Assembly (NCBI RefSeq): GCF_035917675.1
Contig: NZ_CP109104.1
Coordinates: forward strand, 3,968,001-4,032,000
Length of the DNA: 64,000 nt
Direction of reading: 5' to 3'
DNA from: Streptomyces sp. NBC_01775
GTDB taxonomy: Bacteria > Actinomycetota > Actinomycetes > Streptomycetales > Streptomycetaceae
The translations under genes and the position numbers were made by a program. Of the stretch, positions 21,532 through 32,398 are shown one piece after another; the stretch's first letter is position 1; the number at the start of each line of letters is the position of its first letter. The notes beneath the pieces were generated by a model. It did no database searches. It was not told the DNA's origin and was given only the letters and a program-made list of their open reading frames with translations.

Positions 21532-22440
21532 TCAGGGGAGCTTCAGGTCCCCGCAGTCGTGGCGCTCCGCCGACTGCCGGGCGAACGCGGAAAGAGCATC
21601 GGCCCGGAAGGCGGGCGAGTCCCGCTTCACCGGCACCTTGCCCGTACCCGTCCTCGTGTCGTTGTCCGTGATGCCGCGGAGAAGGAAGAGGGCCCGTGTG
21701 CCGGCGCCCGGACAGGACGCGGTCGCCCACACGAGCGAGCCGTCCTTCTCCCGCCCCCGCTCGCCGCTCACGCGCTGGGCGAACCTCTTGGTGAGGTCCT
21801 TCGCATACGGGCCGAAGTGCGCGGACATCCAGTATCCGGGCAGCTGAGGGTCCTTGGACGTGGTGAGGACGCAGTCCTCGACGGGCGCCGAAGCGCTCGC
21901 CCGCGGCGCCCACACGTGGCTCAGGCCGAGGCGCCCGGCGCGCGGTGCCAGCGGGCGCAGGCCGGCACACGTGCCCGGGGCCCGGGAGATGCCGGCCGGA
22001 TCGTTCCGGGGGCTGCCGGCCAGCCCGGCGAGCGAACCCTTTCCGGTGTACTCGCAGCCGGCCTTGTCCGCGGCCCTCTTGGCGGACGCGACCGCGGCGG
22101 CGGCGAACTGCTTCCGTCCGGCGGAGGAGAGCCCGGCATTCGCCGAGGCTCCCCGGTTCGAGACGGCGTCGACCGTCAGGCTCTCGTCCTTCTTGTTGTC
22201 GCACTTCAGCCAGAGGCTGACGCTGGTCCGGCCCGGATCGCCCATCAGCACACCCGGCCAGGAGCCGAGCGGGGAGAGGGGGGCGCTGTAGGCGGACAGA
22301 CCGGTGCGGTCGAGGAACGCCGTGGTCGTCTCGTCCCGCGATCCCCAGCGTGCCTGGAGGCTCAGACCGCGGTCCCCGTCCCGGGACCTGGCCTCGCAGG
22401 ACGCCGGCAGGCCCTCCGGGCCGGTGTCCCGCGCCCCCAC
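21532..22440 (-). CDS. Hypothetical protein, unrecognised
   Basis: 302 aa if started at the GTG at 22438-22440; the frame is open further upstream into the reductase gene and the true start is unclear. The composition looks like a real protein: aromatic and Lys/Asp-bearing segments such as VSLWLKCDNKKDESLTVDAV, KAGCEYTGKGSLAGLAG, SHVWAPRASASAPVEDCVL and GYWMSAHFGPYAKDLTKRFA. Five or more cysteines are spaced through the chain, ending in RHDCGDLKLP, which suggests an extracytoplasmic disulfide-bonded domain. No signal peptide or membrane anchor is visible in this frame, so an N-terminal part may be missing or decayed. It follows the MenJ-like gene by about 50 bp on the same strand. Confidence 0.6.
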   Translation of the reverse strand: MGARDTGPEGLPASCEARSRDGDRGLSLQARWGSRDETTTAFLDRTGLSAYSAPLSPLGSWPGVLMGDPGRTSVSLWLKCDNKKDESLTVDAVSNRGASANAGLSSAGRKQFAAAAVASAKRAADKAGCEYTGKGSLAGLAGSPRNDPAGISRAPGTCAGLRPLAPRAGRLGLSHVWAPRASASAPVEDCVLTTSKDPQLPGYWMSAHFGPYAKDLTKRFAQRVSGERGREKDGSLVWATASCPGAGTRALFLLRGITDNDTRTGTGKVPVKRDSPAFRADALSAFARQSAERHDCGDLKLP

Positions 22441-22489
22441 GTCCTCGCTGCCGAGCGCGGTACGAGCGGGGCTCAGGCGCCCGAGCCGC

Positions 22490-23785
22490 TCACGCCCGGG
22501 GGGCGACCTTCGCCAGGCCGTTGATGATGCGGTCCATGGCGTCGCCGCCGGTGGGTTCCGTGAGGTTGGCGAGCATTTTGAGGGTGAAGCGCATCAGCAG
22601 CGGGTGGGAGAGGCCGCGCTCGGCGGCGAGCTTCATCACCTTGGGGTTGCCGATGAGCTTCACGAAGGCCCGGCCCATCGTGTAGTAGCCGCCGTAGGTG
22701 TCCTTGAGGACCTTCGGGTAGCGGCGCAGGGCGAGTTCGCGCTGGGTGGGGGTGGCGCGGGCGTGTGCCTGGACGATGGTCTCGGCGGCGATGACGCCGG
22801 ACTCCATCGCGTAGGCGATGCCCTCGCCGTTGAACGGGTTGACCAGGCCGCCCGCGTCGCCCACCAGCATCAGGCCGCGGGTGTAGTGCGGCTGCCGGTT
22901 GAAGGCCATGGGCAGCGCCGCCCCACGGATGGGGGAGGTCATGTTCTCGGGGGTGTAGCCCCACTCCTCGGGCATGGAGGCGCACCACGCCTTGAGGATC
23001 TCGCGCCAGTCCAGCTCCTTGAACGAGGAGGAGGTGTTGAGCACTCCCAGCCCGACGTTGGAGGTGCCGTCGCCCATGCCGAAGATCCAGCCGTACCCGG
23101 GCAGCAGCCGGTCCTGGGCGCCGCGCCGGTCCCACAGCTCCAGCCAGGACTCCAGGTAGTCGTCCTCGTGCCGGGGCGAGGTGAAGTAGGTGCGCACGGC
23201 CACGCCCATGGGACGGTCCTCGCGGCGGTGCAGGCCCATCTTCACCGACAGCCGGGTGGAGTTGCCGTCGGCGGCGACCACCACGGGGGCGTGGAAGGTG
23301 ACCGGGGTCTTCTCCTCGCCGAGCTTGGCGTGCACGCCGGTTACGTGACCCGTTCGCTCGTCGAGCACCGGCTCGGAGACGTTGCACCGCTCATACAGCC
23401 GTGCCCCGGCCTTCTGGGCCTGGTGGGCGAGCTGTTCGTCGAAGTCGTCGCGCTTGCGCACCAGGCCGTAGTCCGGGTAGCTGGCCAGCTCGGGCCAGTC
23501 GAGCTGGAGACGCTGGCCGCCGCCGATGATGCGCAGGCCCTTGTTGCGCAGCCAGCCCGCCTCCTCGGAGATGTCGATGCCCATCGCGACGAGCTGCTTG
23601 GTGGCGCGCGGGGTGAGGCCGTCGCCGCACACCTTCTCGCGGGGGAAGGCCGTCTTCTCCAGCAGCAGGACGTCCAGGCCGCTGCGGGCGAGGTGGTACG
23701 CGGTCGTGGACCCGCCGGGGCCCGCACCGACGACGATCACATCGGCGGTCCGCTCGGAGGCTGGCTGCGAGTGGAGATCGGCCAC
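22490..23785 (-). CDS. Geranylgeranyl-reductase-family flavoprotein, MenJ-like
   Basis: FAD-dependent reductase of isoprenoid double bonds, 431 aa. The N-terminal dinucleotide fold DVIVVGAGPGGSTTAYHLA, the family motif ADGNSTRLSVKMGLHRR, and the FAD-contacting MLVGDAGGLVNPFNGEGIAY are all present. Related mycobacterial MenJ partly saturates the menaquinone tail. Streptomyces menaquinones are partly hydrogenated, and menG and mqnC lie close by, so a menaquinone-tail reductase is the most likely role. A lipid (archaetidyl-type) or chlorophyll-type substrate is unlikely in this context. Confidence 0.85.
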   Translation of the reverse strand: MADLHSQPASERTADVIVVGAGPGGSTTAYHLARSGLDVLLLEKTAFPREKVCGDGLTPRATKQLVAMGIDISEEAGWLRNKGLRIIGGGQRLQLDWPELASYPDYGLVRKRDDFDEQLAHQAQKAGARLYERCNVSEPVLDERTGHVTGVHAKLGEEKTPVTFHAPVVVAADGNSTRLSVKMGLHRREDRPMGVAVRTYFTSPRHEDDYLESWLELWDRRGAQDRLLPGYGWIFGMGDGTSNVGLGVLNTSSSFKELDWREILKAWCASMPEEWGYTPENMTSPIRGAALPMAFNRQPHYTRGLMLVGDAGGLVNPFNGEGIAYAMESGVIAAETIVQAHARATPTQRELALRRYPKVLKDTYGGYYTMGRAFVKLIGNPKVMKLAAERGLSHPLLMRFTLKMLANLTEPTGGDAMDRIINGLAKVAPRA

Positions 23786-23859
23786 GAGGACTCCCGCGTC
23801 ACTTGCTGGGTTGAGGCTGACCCCGGCAGTCTATGCGCGCATTCCTGGGCACCTGGCGC

Positions 23860-24056
23860 TGGGTCGCGGGGTGCGCCTGGCTGTGCGGCGCTTTGTGGCT
23901 GGCGCTGCTGGGTTGGGGGTGCCACTTGGTGTGCGTTGCAGGGCGCGGGTGCTTGGTGGCCGGCGCTGGGCCGGGGGTGCGCCTGGCCGCGCGTTGCAGG
24001 GTGCGGGTGCTCGGTGGCTGAGCGCGCCGTTCCCCGTGCCCCTTCGGGGCGCCCCC
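23860..24056 (-). repeat. Dispersed intergenic repeat, copy 2 (expanded)
   Basis: Minus-strand version of the repeat: the hairpin core near 24037-24053, plus two imperfect copies of a block of about 58 bp containing GCGTTGCAGGGNGCGGGTGC (at 23934 and 23992). It fills the gap between the zinc-ribbon gene and the MenJ-like gene. No gene is supportable in 23786-24076. Confidence 0.7.
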
Positions 24057-24076
24057 GAGCCTCAGTCGGTGACGTC

Positions 24077-26572
24077 CTACTCGTTCCAGGTGTCGAGGGC
24101 CGTCTCGAAGACCGGGTCCTCGGCCGGCTCCTCGCCCGCGAAGACGCGGCGTTCCGAATAGATGCTGTATTCGGTTCCGTCTTCGGCGACGTACGCCTGG
24201 TCGGAAGCGTGGATGGTGTTTCCGGAATCGTCGGACGTGTAGGTGAATTCCCAGCGCGCGCCCGGCCGTCCCCGGAAAGTGTTCTTCCGCATTTCCAGGC
24301 GCTCGTAGTCGTCCCGCTTCTTGGCGCCTTTCTCCAGGGTGCGGAAATTGGCGTACGAGGACTGCCCGGCATTCTCGATGATGCCGATGCGCAGGTATTC
24401 GCCGCCGGTGGGTGCCGCGTAGTCGATCTGGGTGCCGCTCGGCTCGCGCCGCCAGCCCTCCATCACCCCGACGCTGAAGCCCTTGGGGTCCTCGACCATG
24501 CGGAAACCGTCGGGCAGGTCGGTACGCCCGGGGCTCTCGGCAGAGCCGCCGGAGCCGCCCTGGGCGCCTTCGGAGACGTTGGGGGCGGGCCCGCTGGGAG
24601 TCGAGGGCGTGGCCGTGGGGTCGGCGGAGGCGGACGAGTCGTCGGCGGGCTTCTTCTCCTTGACCGTGCCCTCGGCGTTCTTGGCGCTCGGCTTGGTGTC
24701 GTCCTTGTCGTCCCCCGCCAGGTAGAAGGCGCCGCCGGTCGCGGCCCCGCCGACGAGGAAGGCGGCCATGACGAGCCCGGCCCATTTGACGCCGGGGCCG
24801 CGCGAGGGGGGCGGCACAGCGCCGCCCGGCCCGCCCGTCGCGCCCGTTCCGCCGCTCAGGTTGACGGTCCCGGAGTCGAAGGCGGGCGCTTCGGCCGCCG
24901 GATGTGCCTGCGGGACAGCGCCGGGAGCCTGGGCGGGCGCGCCGGGAGCCTGCGGGTGTGCGAGCGGCTGGGCCTGCCAAGGGGCCGGGACCGGGGCCAC
25001 CGCTCCCCCGCCCGCGCCGGGGACGGCGCCCTTCCCCAGCAGCGTCCGCACGAACGGCGCCACGAGCACCCCGCCGAAGGACCACAGCAGCGCGAAGAGC
25101 AGCAGCTCGGCTCCACCGGCGGCGAGCTCCCCGTACATGGTGAAGCTCTCGCCGCTGCCGCCGTACTCGCCGCTCTCCATCCCGGCCGTCGACTCGTGCA
25201 GGTTCCCCTCGACGCCGAGGCCGGCGAGCGGGACGAGCGCCAGGACCGCCAGGACGAAGAACCCGGCCGTCAGCAGCTGTTCGCGGCGGTCGGCGGAGCG
25301 CCGGACGGCCAGCACCCCGAGGATCAGCGCGCACACGAGCCCGCCCGCGAGCGCGCCGACGACCGACCAGGCGCCGCCCACGTCGGCCAGCTCCGAGTAT
25401 CCGAACGTCTCGCGGCGGCTGTCCAGTTGGGTGACCTCCCAGCGCATGTCGATGGGGGCGCCCCAGGCCATGGCCAGGGCGAGCGCGCCCAGGTTGGGCA
25501 GCAGCACCAGCAGGCCGAGCACGTCCTCGCCCTTGAGGTTGTCCTCGGTCGTCAGGCCGACGACGAGCATCACCACGGAGCCCAGCGCGACCACGAGCAC
25601 CAGCGCCAGCAGCGCCGTTCGCAGCGCGCCCATCGCCATCCGGGGCGCGGGCCCCGGGCGGGCGGCCAGCCAGGCGTCGGTCGCGCCCCGGGCGAGCACG
25701 GCGCCCGCGACGACGGTGGAGAGCAGGAACGCCCACAGGAGCGTGAGTCCTGGCGAGGTGTTGAGTTCCATTCCCTCGTACGAGGGACGCGCGTACAACC
25801 CGAGCGCGAGCCCCCCGAGGCCGCAGATCGCCCCGACGCGCAGGGCGGCCTCGAACCCGGCCGAGGGCGCTGCGCCCGCGAGCCGCACCCGCTCGCGCCG
25901 CGCGGCCACGACCAGCGCGCCCACCCATACGGCGGTGGCCAGCAGCGGGAGCCACGAGAGCGTCGACTCGCCGGCGACCTGCTCGCCGGCCATGGCGACG
26001 CTGCCGTCCGAGGAGACGCCGAAGCCGCCGCCGACCCCCTGGAGCAGCCCGGCCAGTGCGACCCGCATGCGGGTGCCCCAGCCGATGTCGAGGTCGTCGA
26101 GGTCGTCGTTGGACCAGATCCCGATCGCACAGGCGGCCACGAACAGCAGCGCGAGCGGCCACACGGCGATCCGCAGCGAGCCTGCCCAGTCGCCCTTGAC
26201 GGTGCGCGCGAGGAACAGCCCCACCGCCGTGGGCTGAGCGGGCTGCGCGGGCCCCGGCGGCAGGTGCGGGGCCGGGGGCGCGGGCGGCGCCGGGGGCGGT
26301 GCCAGGGGCTGCGCGGCGGGCGGCGGAGGGGCAGCGGGTGCGGGCGGCGCGGCGGGCGCCGCCGGTGACGCGGGTGTCTCGGACGGCGCGGCAGGGGTCT
26401 CGGACGGCGCGGCGGGTGCTTCGGGCGGCGCGGCAGGGGTCTCGGACGGCGCGGCGGGTGCTTCGGGCGGCGCGGCAGGGGCCGTCGGGGCACCGCAGGC
26501 CATGCAGAAACGGGCCTCAGACGGTGAGCTTGTGCCGCATTTCGGGCAGGGCGACGATGACGGCGACGACAT
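24077..26572 (-). CDS. Zinc-ribbon multi-pass membrane protein with C-terminal extracytoplasmic domain
   Basis: 831-aa protein of unknown function. Residues 9-26 form a zinc ribbon (CPKCGTSSPSEARFCMACG). Residues about 28-105 are a Pro/Ala/Glu repeat (PAAPSETPAAPPEAP units) of low complexity. From about 130 to 540 there are roughly eight membrane helices. A second Pro/Ala linker leads to one more helix (GLVMAAFLVGGAATGGAFYL, near 620). An acidic Ser/Thr/Pro linker and a compact C-terminal domain of about 140 residues follow (DGFRMVEDPKGFSVGVMEGW), resembling the outer domains attached to many actinobacterial membrane proteins. It may sense or bind something outside and signal through the ribbon; this is inference. 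Confidence 0.8.
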   Translation of the reverse strand: MSSPSSSPCPKCGTSSPSEARFCMACGAPTAPAAPPEAPAAPSETPAAPPEAPAAPSETPAAPSETPASPAAPAAPPAPAAPPPPAAQPLAPPPAPPAPPAPHLPPGPAQPAQPTAVGLFLARTVKGDWAGSLRIAVWPLALLFVAACAIGIWSNDDLDDLDIGWGTRMRVALAGLLQGVGGGFGVSSDGSVAMAGEQVAGESTLSWLPLLATAVWVGALVVAARRERVRLAGAAPSAGFEAALRVGAICGLGGLALGLYARPSYEGMELNTSPGLTLLWAFLLSTVVAGAVLARGATDAWLAARPGPAPRMAMGALRTALLALVLVVALGSVVMLVVGLTTEDNLKGEDVLGLLVLLPNLGALALAMAWGAPIDMRWEVTQLDSRRETFGYSELADVGGAWSVVGALAGGLVCALILGVLAVRRSADRREQLLTAGFFVLAVLALVPLAGLGVEGNLHESTAGMESGEYGGSGESFTMYGELAAGGAELLLFALLWSFGGVLVAPFVRTLLGKGAVPGAGGGAVAPVPAPWQAQPLAHPQAPGAPAQAPGAVPQAHPAAEAPAFDSGTVNLSGGTGATGGPGGAVPPPSRGPGVKWAGLVMAAFLVGGAATGGAFYLAGDDKDDTKPSAKNAEGTVKEKKPADDSSASADPTATPSTPSGPAPNVSEGAQGGSGGSAESPGRTDLPDGFRMVEDPKGFSVGVMEGWRREPSGTQIDYAAPTGGEYLRIGIIENAGQSSYANFRTLEKGAKKRDDYERLEMRKNTFRGRPGARWEFTYTSDDSGNTIHASDQAYVAEDGTEYSIYSERRVFAGEEPAEDPVFETALDTWNE

Positions 26573-26768
26573 GGCGCTCCGATGCGTTCAAGGGGACGGC
26601 CACGGCACACCCGGGCACCGTGCGTGTACGTGTAGACACAGATGTCGCGTACATGGTTCCCGCGACTGCGCCCATCGTTCCCGTTGAAGCACCCTGGTGT
26701 GAAGCGGAGTTACGCAAGCGCAACCGCCGCACCGCCCGCGCGGTCACGCCGGTTCGAAGCCCCGGCGG
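26573..26768. promoter_or_regulatory. Upstream region of the zinc-ribbon gene with inverted repeat
   Basis: Holds a TGTACG...CGTACA inverted repeat (26625-26653) about 55 bp before the start of the zinc-ribbon gene. It is a possible operator; no partner regulator is obvious. Confidence 0.3.
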
Positions 26769-27464
26769 CTACGCCGGTTTGACGCCCCGGTGGAGCGCCA
26801 CGATGCCGCCCGTCAGATTGCGCCAGGCCACTCGTGACCAGCCGGCCTTCTGGAGCCGCAGCGCCATCGCCTCCTGGTCCGGCCACGCGCGGATGGACTC
26901 CGCGAGGTAGACGTAGGCGTCCGGGCTGCTGCTGACCCGCCGCGCGGCCGGGGGCAGCGCCCGCATCAGGTACTCGGTGTAGACCGTACGGAAGGGCGCC
27001 CACGTCGGATGGCTGAACTCGCACAGGAGCACGCGCCCGCCGGGCCGGGTGACCCGCAGCAGCTCGGCGAGCGCCCCGTCCACGTCGCTCACGTTGCGCA
27101 GCCCGAAGGAGATCGTGACCGCGTCGAAGACCCCGTCGGCGAACGGCAGTTTCGTCGCGTCGCCCGCCGTCAGCGGCATCCACGGGTGGCGCCGTTTGCC
27201 CTCGCGCAGCATGCCGAGCGAGAAGTCGCACGGCACGGTGAAGGCGCCGGCCTCCACGAACGGCAGCGCCGAGGTGCCCGTGCCCGCCGCCAGGTCGAGG
27301 ACCCGCTCGCCGGGGCGCGCGGCCACGGAGTCGGCGACCGCCCGGCGCCACAGCCGCGCCTGGCCCAGCGAGAGCACGTCGTTGGTCAGGTCGTACTTCT
27401 CCGCGACGTCGTCGAACATCGCGGCGACCTCGTGCGGCTTCTTGTCCAGGGATGCGCGGCTCAC
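26769..27464 (-). CDS. menG: Demethylmenaquinone methyltransferase (UbiE/MenG family)
   Basis: SAM-dependent C-methylation of demethylmenaquinone, the last step of menaquinone synthesis. 231 aa from the GTG at 27462-27464 ([18 protein letters not shown]), preceded by a weak GGAAAG. UbiE signatures are visible: [21 protein letters not shown] motif [15 protein letters not shown], and [20 protein letters not shown]. It starts 17 bp after the mqnC stop on the same strand, so the two probably form an operon. Confidence 0.95.
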   Translation of the reverse strand: MSRASLDKKPHEVAAMFDDVAEKYDLTNDVLSLGQARLWRRAVADSVAARPGERVLDLAAGTGTSALPFVEAGAFTVPCDFSLGMLREGKRRHPWMPLTAGDATKLPFADGVFDAVTISFGLRNVSDVDGALAELLRVTRPGGRVLLCEFSHPTWAPFRTVYTEYLMRALPPAARRVSSSPDAYVYLAESIRAWPDQEAMALRLQKAGWSRVAWRNLTGGIVALHRGVKPA

Positions 27465-27481
27465 GGAGCTTTCCGTTCCTG

Positions 27482-28687
27482 TCAGTTGGCGTCGACGAGC
27501 CGCAGCTCGGGGTGGGCCGTGCCGCCCTCGATCGCGGTGGAGGACAGATGCGAGACGGCCTTGTCGTCCACCGGGTCGTTCGCCGGGTCGTCGTGCACGA
27601 CCAGGTGCTCGTAGGTCGTCGCGCGCTGCGCGGGCACGCGCCCGGCCTTGCGGATCAGGTCGATGATCTCCATGCGGTTGGAGCGGTGCTTGGCACCGGC
27701 CGAGGAGACGACGTTCTCCTCCAGCATGATCGAGCCGAGGTCGTCGGCGCCGTAGTGCAGCGAGAGCTGGCCGACCTCCTTGCCGGTGGTCAGCCAGGAG
27801 CCCTGGATGTGGGCGACGTTGTCCATGAAGATCCGCGCGATGGCGATCATCCGCAGGTACTCGAAGAGCGTCGCCTGCGTCTGGCCCTTCAGGTGGTTGT
27901 TCTCGGGCTGGTAGGTGTACGGGATGAAGGCGCGGAAGCCGCCGGTGCGGTCCTGCACATCGCGGATCATCCGCAGGTGCTCGATGCGCTCGGCGTTGGT
28001 CTCGCCGGTGCCCATCAGCATCGTGGAGGTCGACTCCACACCGAGCCCGTGGGCGATCTCCATGATCTCCAGCCAGCGCTCGCCCGACTCCTTGAGCGGC
28101 GCGATGGCCTTGCGGGGCCGCGCGGGCAGCAGTTCGGCGCCGGCGCCCGCGAAGGAGTCGAGCCCCGCCGCGTGGATGCGCTCGATGGCCTCCTTCGGCG
28201 TGACCTTGGAGATCCGCGCCATGTGCTCGACCTCGCTGGCGCCGAGGGAGTGGATGACCAGCTGCGGGAACGCCTTCTTGATCGCGGCGAAGTGCTCCTC
28301 GTAGTACTCCACGCCGTAGTCGGGGTGGTGGCCGCCCTGGAACATGATCTGGGTGCCGCCCAGCTCCACCGTCTCGGCGCAGCGGCGCAGGATGTCGTCC
28401 AAGTCGCGGGTCCACACCTTGTCGCTCTTGGGCGAGGCGTAGAAGGCGCAGAACTTGCACGCCGTCACACACGAATTGGTGTAGTTGATGTTCCGCTCGA
28501 TGATGTACGTCGCGATGTGCTCGGTGCCCGCGTAGCGGCGGCGCCTGGCCTTGTCGGCGGCGGCGCCCAGCGCGTGCAGCGGGGCCGAGCGGTAGAGGTC
28601 GAGGGCCTCTTCGGGAGTGACCCGACCGCCCTCGGCCGCGCGGTCGAGTACGGACTGCAGGCCGGCATTCGACGCGTGCGCTGTCAC
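27482..28687 (-). CDS. mqnC: Cyclic dehypoxanthinyl futalosine synthase
   Basis: Radical-SAM enzyme of the futalosine menaquinone pathway, converting dehypoxanthinyl futalosine to the cyclic form. The GTG at 28685-28687 is chosen because GGAGGG precedes it by 7 nt; an in-frame ATG 24 nt upstream is the alternative. 401 aa. The cluster motif [23 protein letters not shown] before it, and downstream [15 protein letters not shown] and [11 protein letters not shown] are characteristic. It pairs with menG here and with mqnA about 3 kb away. mqnB and mqnD are not in the window. Confidence 0.96.
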   Translation of the reverse strand: MTAHASNAGLQSVLDRAAEGGRVTPEEALDLYRSAPLHALGAAADKARRRRYAGTEHIATYIIERNINYTNSCVTACKFCAFYASPKSDKVWTRDLDDILRRCAETVELGGTQIMFQGGHHPDYGVEYYEEHFAAIKKAFPQLVIHSLGASEVEHMARISKVTPKEAIERIHAAGLDSFAGAGAELLPARPRKAIAPLKESGERWLEIMEIAHGLGVESTSTMLMGTGETNAERIEHLRMIRDVQDRTGGFRAFIPYTYQPENNHLKGQTQATLFEYLRMIAIARIFMDNVAHIQGSWLTTGKEVGQLSLHYGADDLGSIMLEENVVSSAGAKHRSNRMEIIDLIRKAGRVPAQRATTYEHLVVHDDPANDPVDDKAVSHLSSTAIEGGTAHPELRLVDAN

Positions 28688-28772
28688 CGGGCGTCCCTCC
28701 AAAGGTCGCACATTCAGACATCCCGCCGCTTTCGCCTCCGAAGCGACGACCAGGCCAGCGTACGCCAGGGCC

Positions 28773-30557
<1,785 letters not shown>

Positions 30558-30734
30558 GCTGATGTCCCCCTGCCTCTTCCCCCTACCGCCCGGTCATCGG
30601 GTCAGCTTAGGCACCGCGCGCGGCAATTCCGTTCCCGGGGACGGAACGAGGACGGAGAGGAGGACGGAGAGGCGGACGAGGCCGGGAGCTGCGGGGAGAG
30701 GGCGGGGCAGGGCGGAGCGGGCCGGGAAGCGCGG

Positions 30735-31712
<978 letters not shown>

Positions 31713-31743
31713 TCAGCCCTTCCCCCTTCAGGATCCTGCGTGC

Positions 31744-31749
31744 TAGGCT
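31744..31749 (+). promoter_or_regulatory. Putative -10 of the cold-shock gene
   Basis: TAGGCT fits TANNNT, with a weak -35 TTCCCC 18 bp upstream. It would give a 5' leader of about 125 nt that contains the hairpin at 31786-31814. Confidence 0.4.
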
Positions 31750-31785
31750 CGCCGCAAGTTGCAGTTTGGTTTCCCTTGCAGTACA

Positions 31786-31814
31786 GAGCCTGCGGAGCAT
31801 GTGACCGCGGGCTC
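31786..31814 (+). promoter_or_regulatory. Leader hairpin of the cold-shock mRNA
   Basis: GAGCCTGCGG and CCGCGGGCTC can pair (one mismatch) around a 9-nt loop. Long structured leaders control cold-shock mRNA stability and translation in other bacteria; the same is inferred here. Confidence 0.4.
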
Positions 31815-31881
31815 TCGTCGTTTTCAGGCTTCTTAGTGGGTTCTGGGAGCAGGGACACCCTTATAGGCCCAAGGAGGGCTT

Positions 31882-32085
31882 ATGGCTACCGGAACCGTGA
31901 AGTGGTTCAACGCCGAAAAGGGCTTCGGTTTCATCGCCCAGGACGGCGGCGGTCCCGATGTCTTCGTTCACTACAGCGCGATCAACGCGTCTGGGTTCCG
32001 CTCCCTGGAGGAGAACCAGATCGTGAGCTTCGACGTCACTCAGGGCCCGAAGGGTCCGCAGGCGGAGAACGTGACCCCGCAGTAG
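31882..32085 (+). CDS. Cold-shock domain protein (CspA family)
   Basis: 67-aa single-stranded nucleic-acid-binding protein that melts RNA structure. Both RNA-binding motifs are visible: [15 protein letters not shown] (RNP1) and VFVHYSAI (RNP2). AAGGAGG lies 5 nt before the ATG. It has a leader of about 125 nt and its own terminator. Complete and of standard length. Confidence 0.97.
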   Translation: MATGTVKWFNAEKGFGFIAQDGGGPDVFVHYSAINASGFRSLEENQIVSFDVTQGPKGPQAENVTPQ

Positions 32086-32107
32086 TCCCTGACTCACGCA
32101 GTACCCA

Positions 32108-32135
32108 AGGAGCCCCCGCCCCGGCGGGGGCTCCT
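32108..32135 (+). terminator. Terminator after the cold-shock gene
   Basis: AGGAGCCCCCGCC and GGCGGGGGCTCCT form a 13-bp palindrome, followed by TGCCTTTT. It begins 22 bp after the stop. Confidence 0.85.
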
Positions 32136-32224
32136 GCCTTTTCCGCCTCGCGGCCGGCCCTTGGTTCGGGCCGCCTCGTGGATGGCCCTCAGCTTTGTTG
32201 CCTGTCCGGTGAATCTTTCTGTTG

Positions 32225-32335
32225 CCCGCTTTCCTGGGGCTGAACAAGGGGCTGCCCCTGCCCCTGCCCGTTGCTTGGCGCAGTGCCGGTGCGTATGGGC
32301 TGGGCGCGCCGTTCCCCGCGCCCCTTCGGGGCACC
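32225..32335 (-). repeat. Dispersed intergenic repeat, copy 3
   Basis: Minus-strand copy: GGGCTGGGCGCGCCGTTCCC and a CGCCCC-TTC-GGGG hairpin near 32318-32333, preceded by a degenerate second module (GGGGCTGCCCCTGCCCCTGC). The remainder of 32136-32386 shows no gene. Confidence 0.7.
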
Positions 32336-32386
32336 CCGGAGCAGGGGCTTGGCCGCACCGCCGTTCGGCCCAGCGGGGCGCCCTTT

Positions 32387-32392
32387 TAGGGT
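32387..32392 (+). promoter_or_regulatory. Putative -10, leaderless start of the AAA+ gene
   Basis: TAGGGT fits TANNNT and lies 6 nt before the ATG; there is no ribosome site. The -35 (TTCGGC at 32364, 17-bp spacer) is weak. Confidence 0.4.
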
Positions 32393-32398
32393 GACCGC

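Noticed and set aside
31740..32243. Longer frame overlapping the cold-shock gene
   Set aside because: Different frame; the 67-aa cold-shock protein has the ribosome site and complete family motifs.
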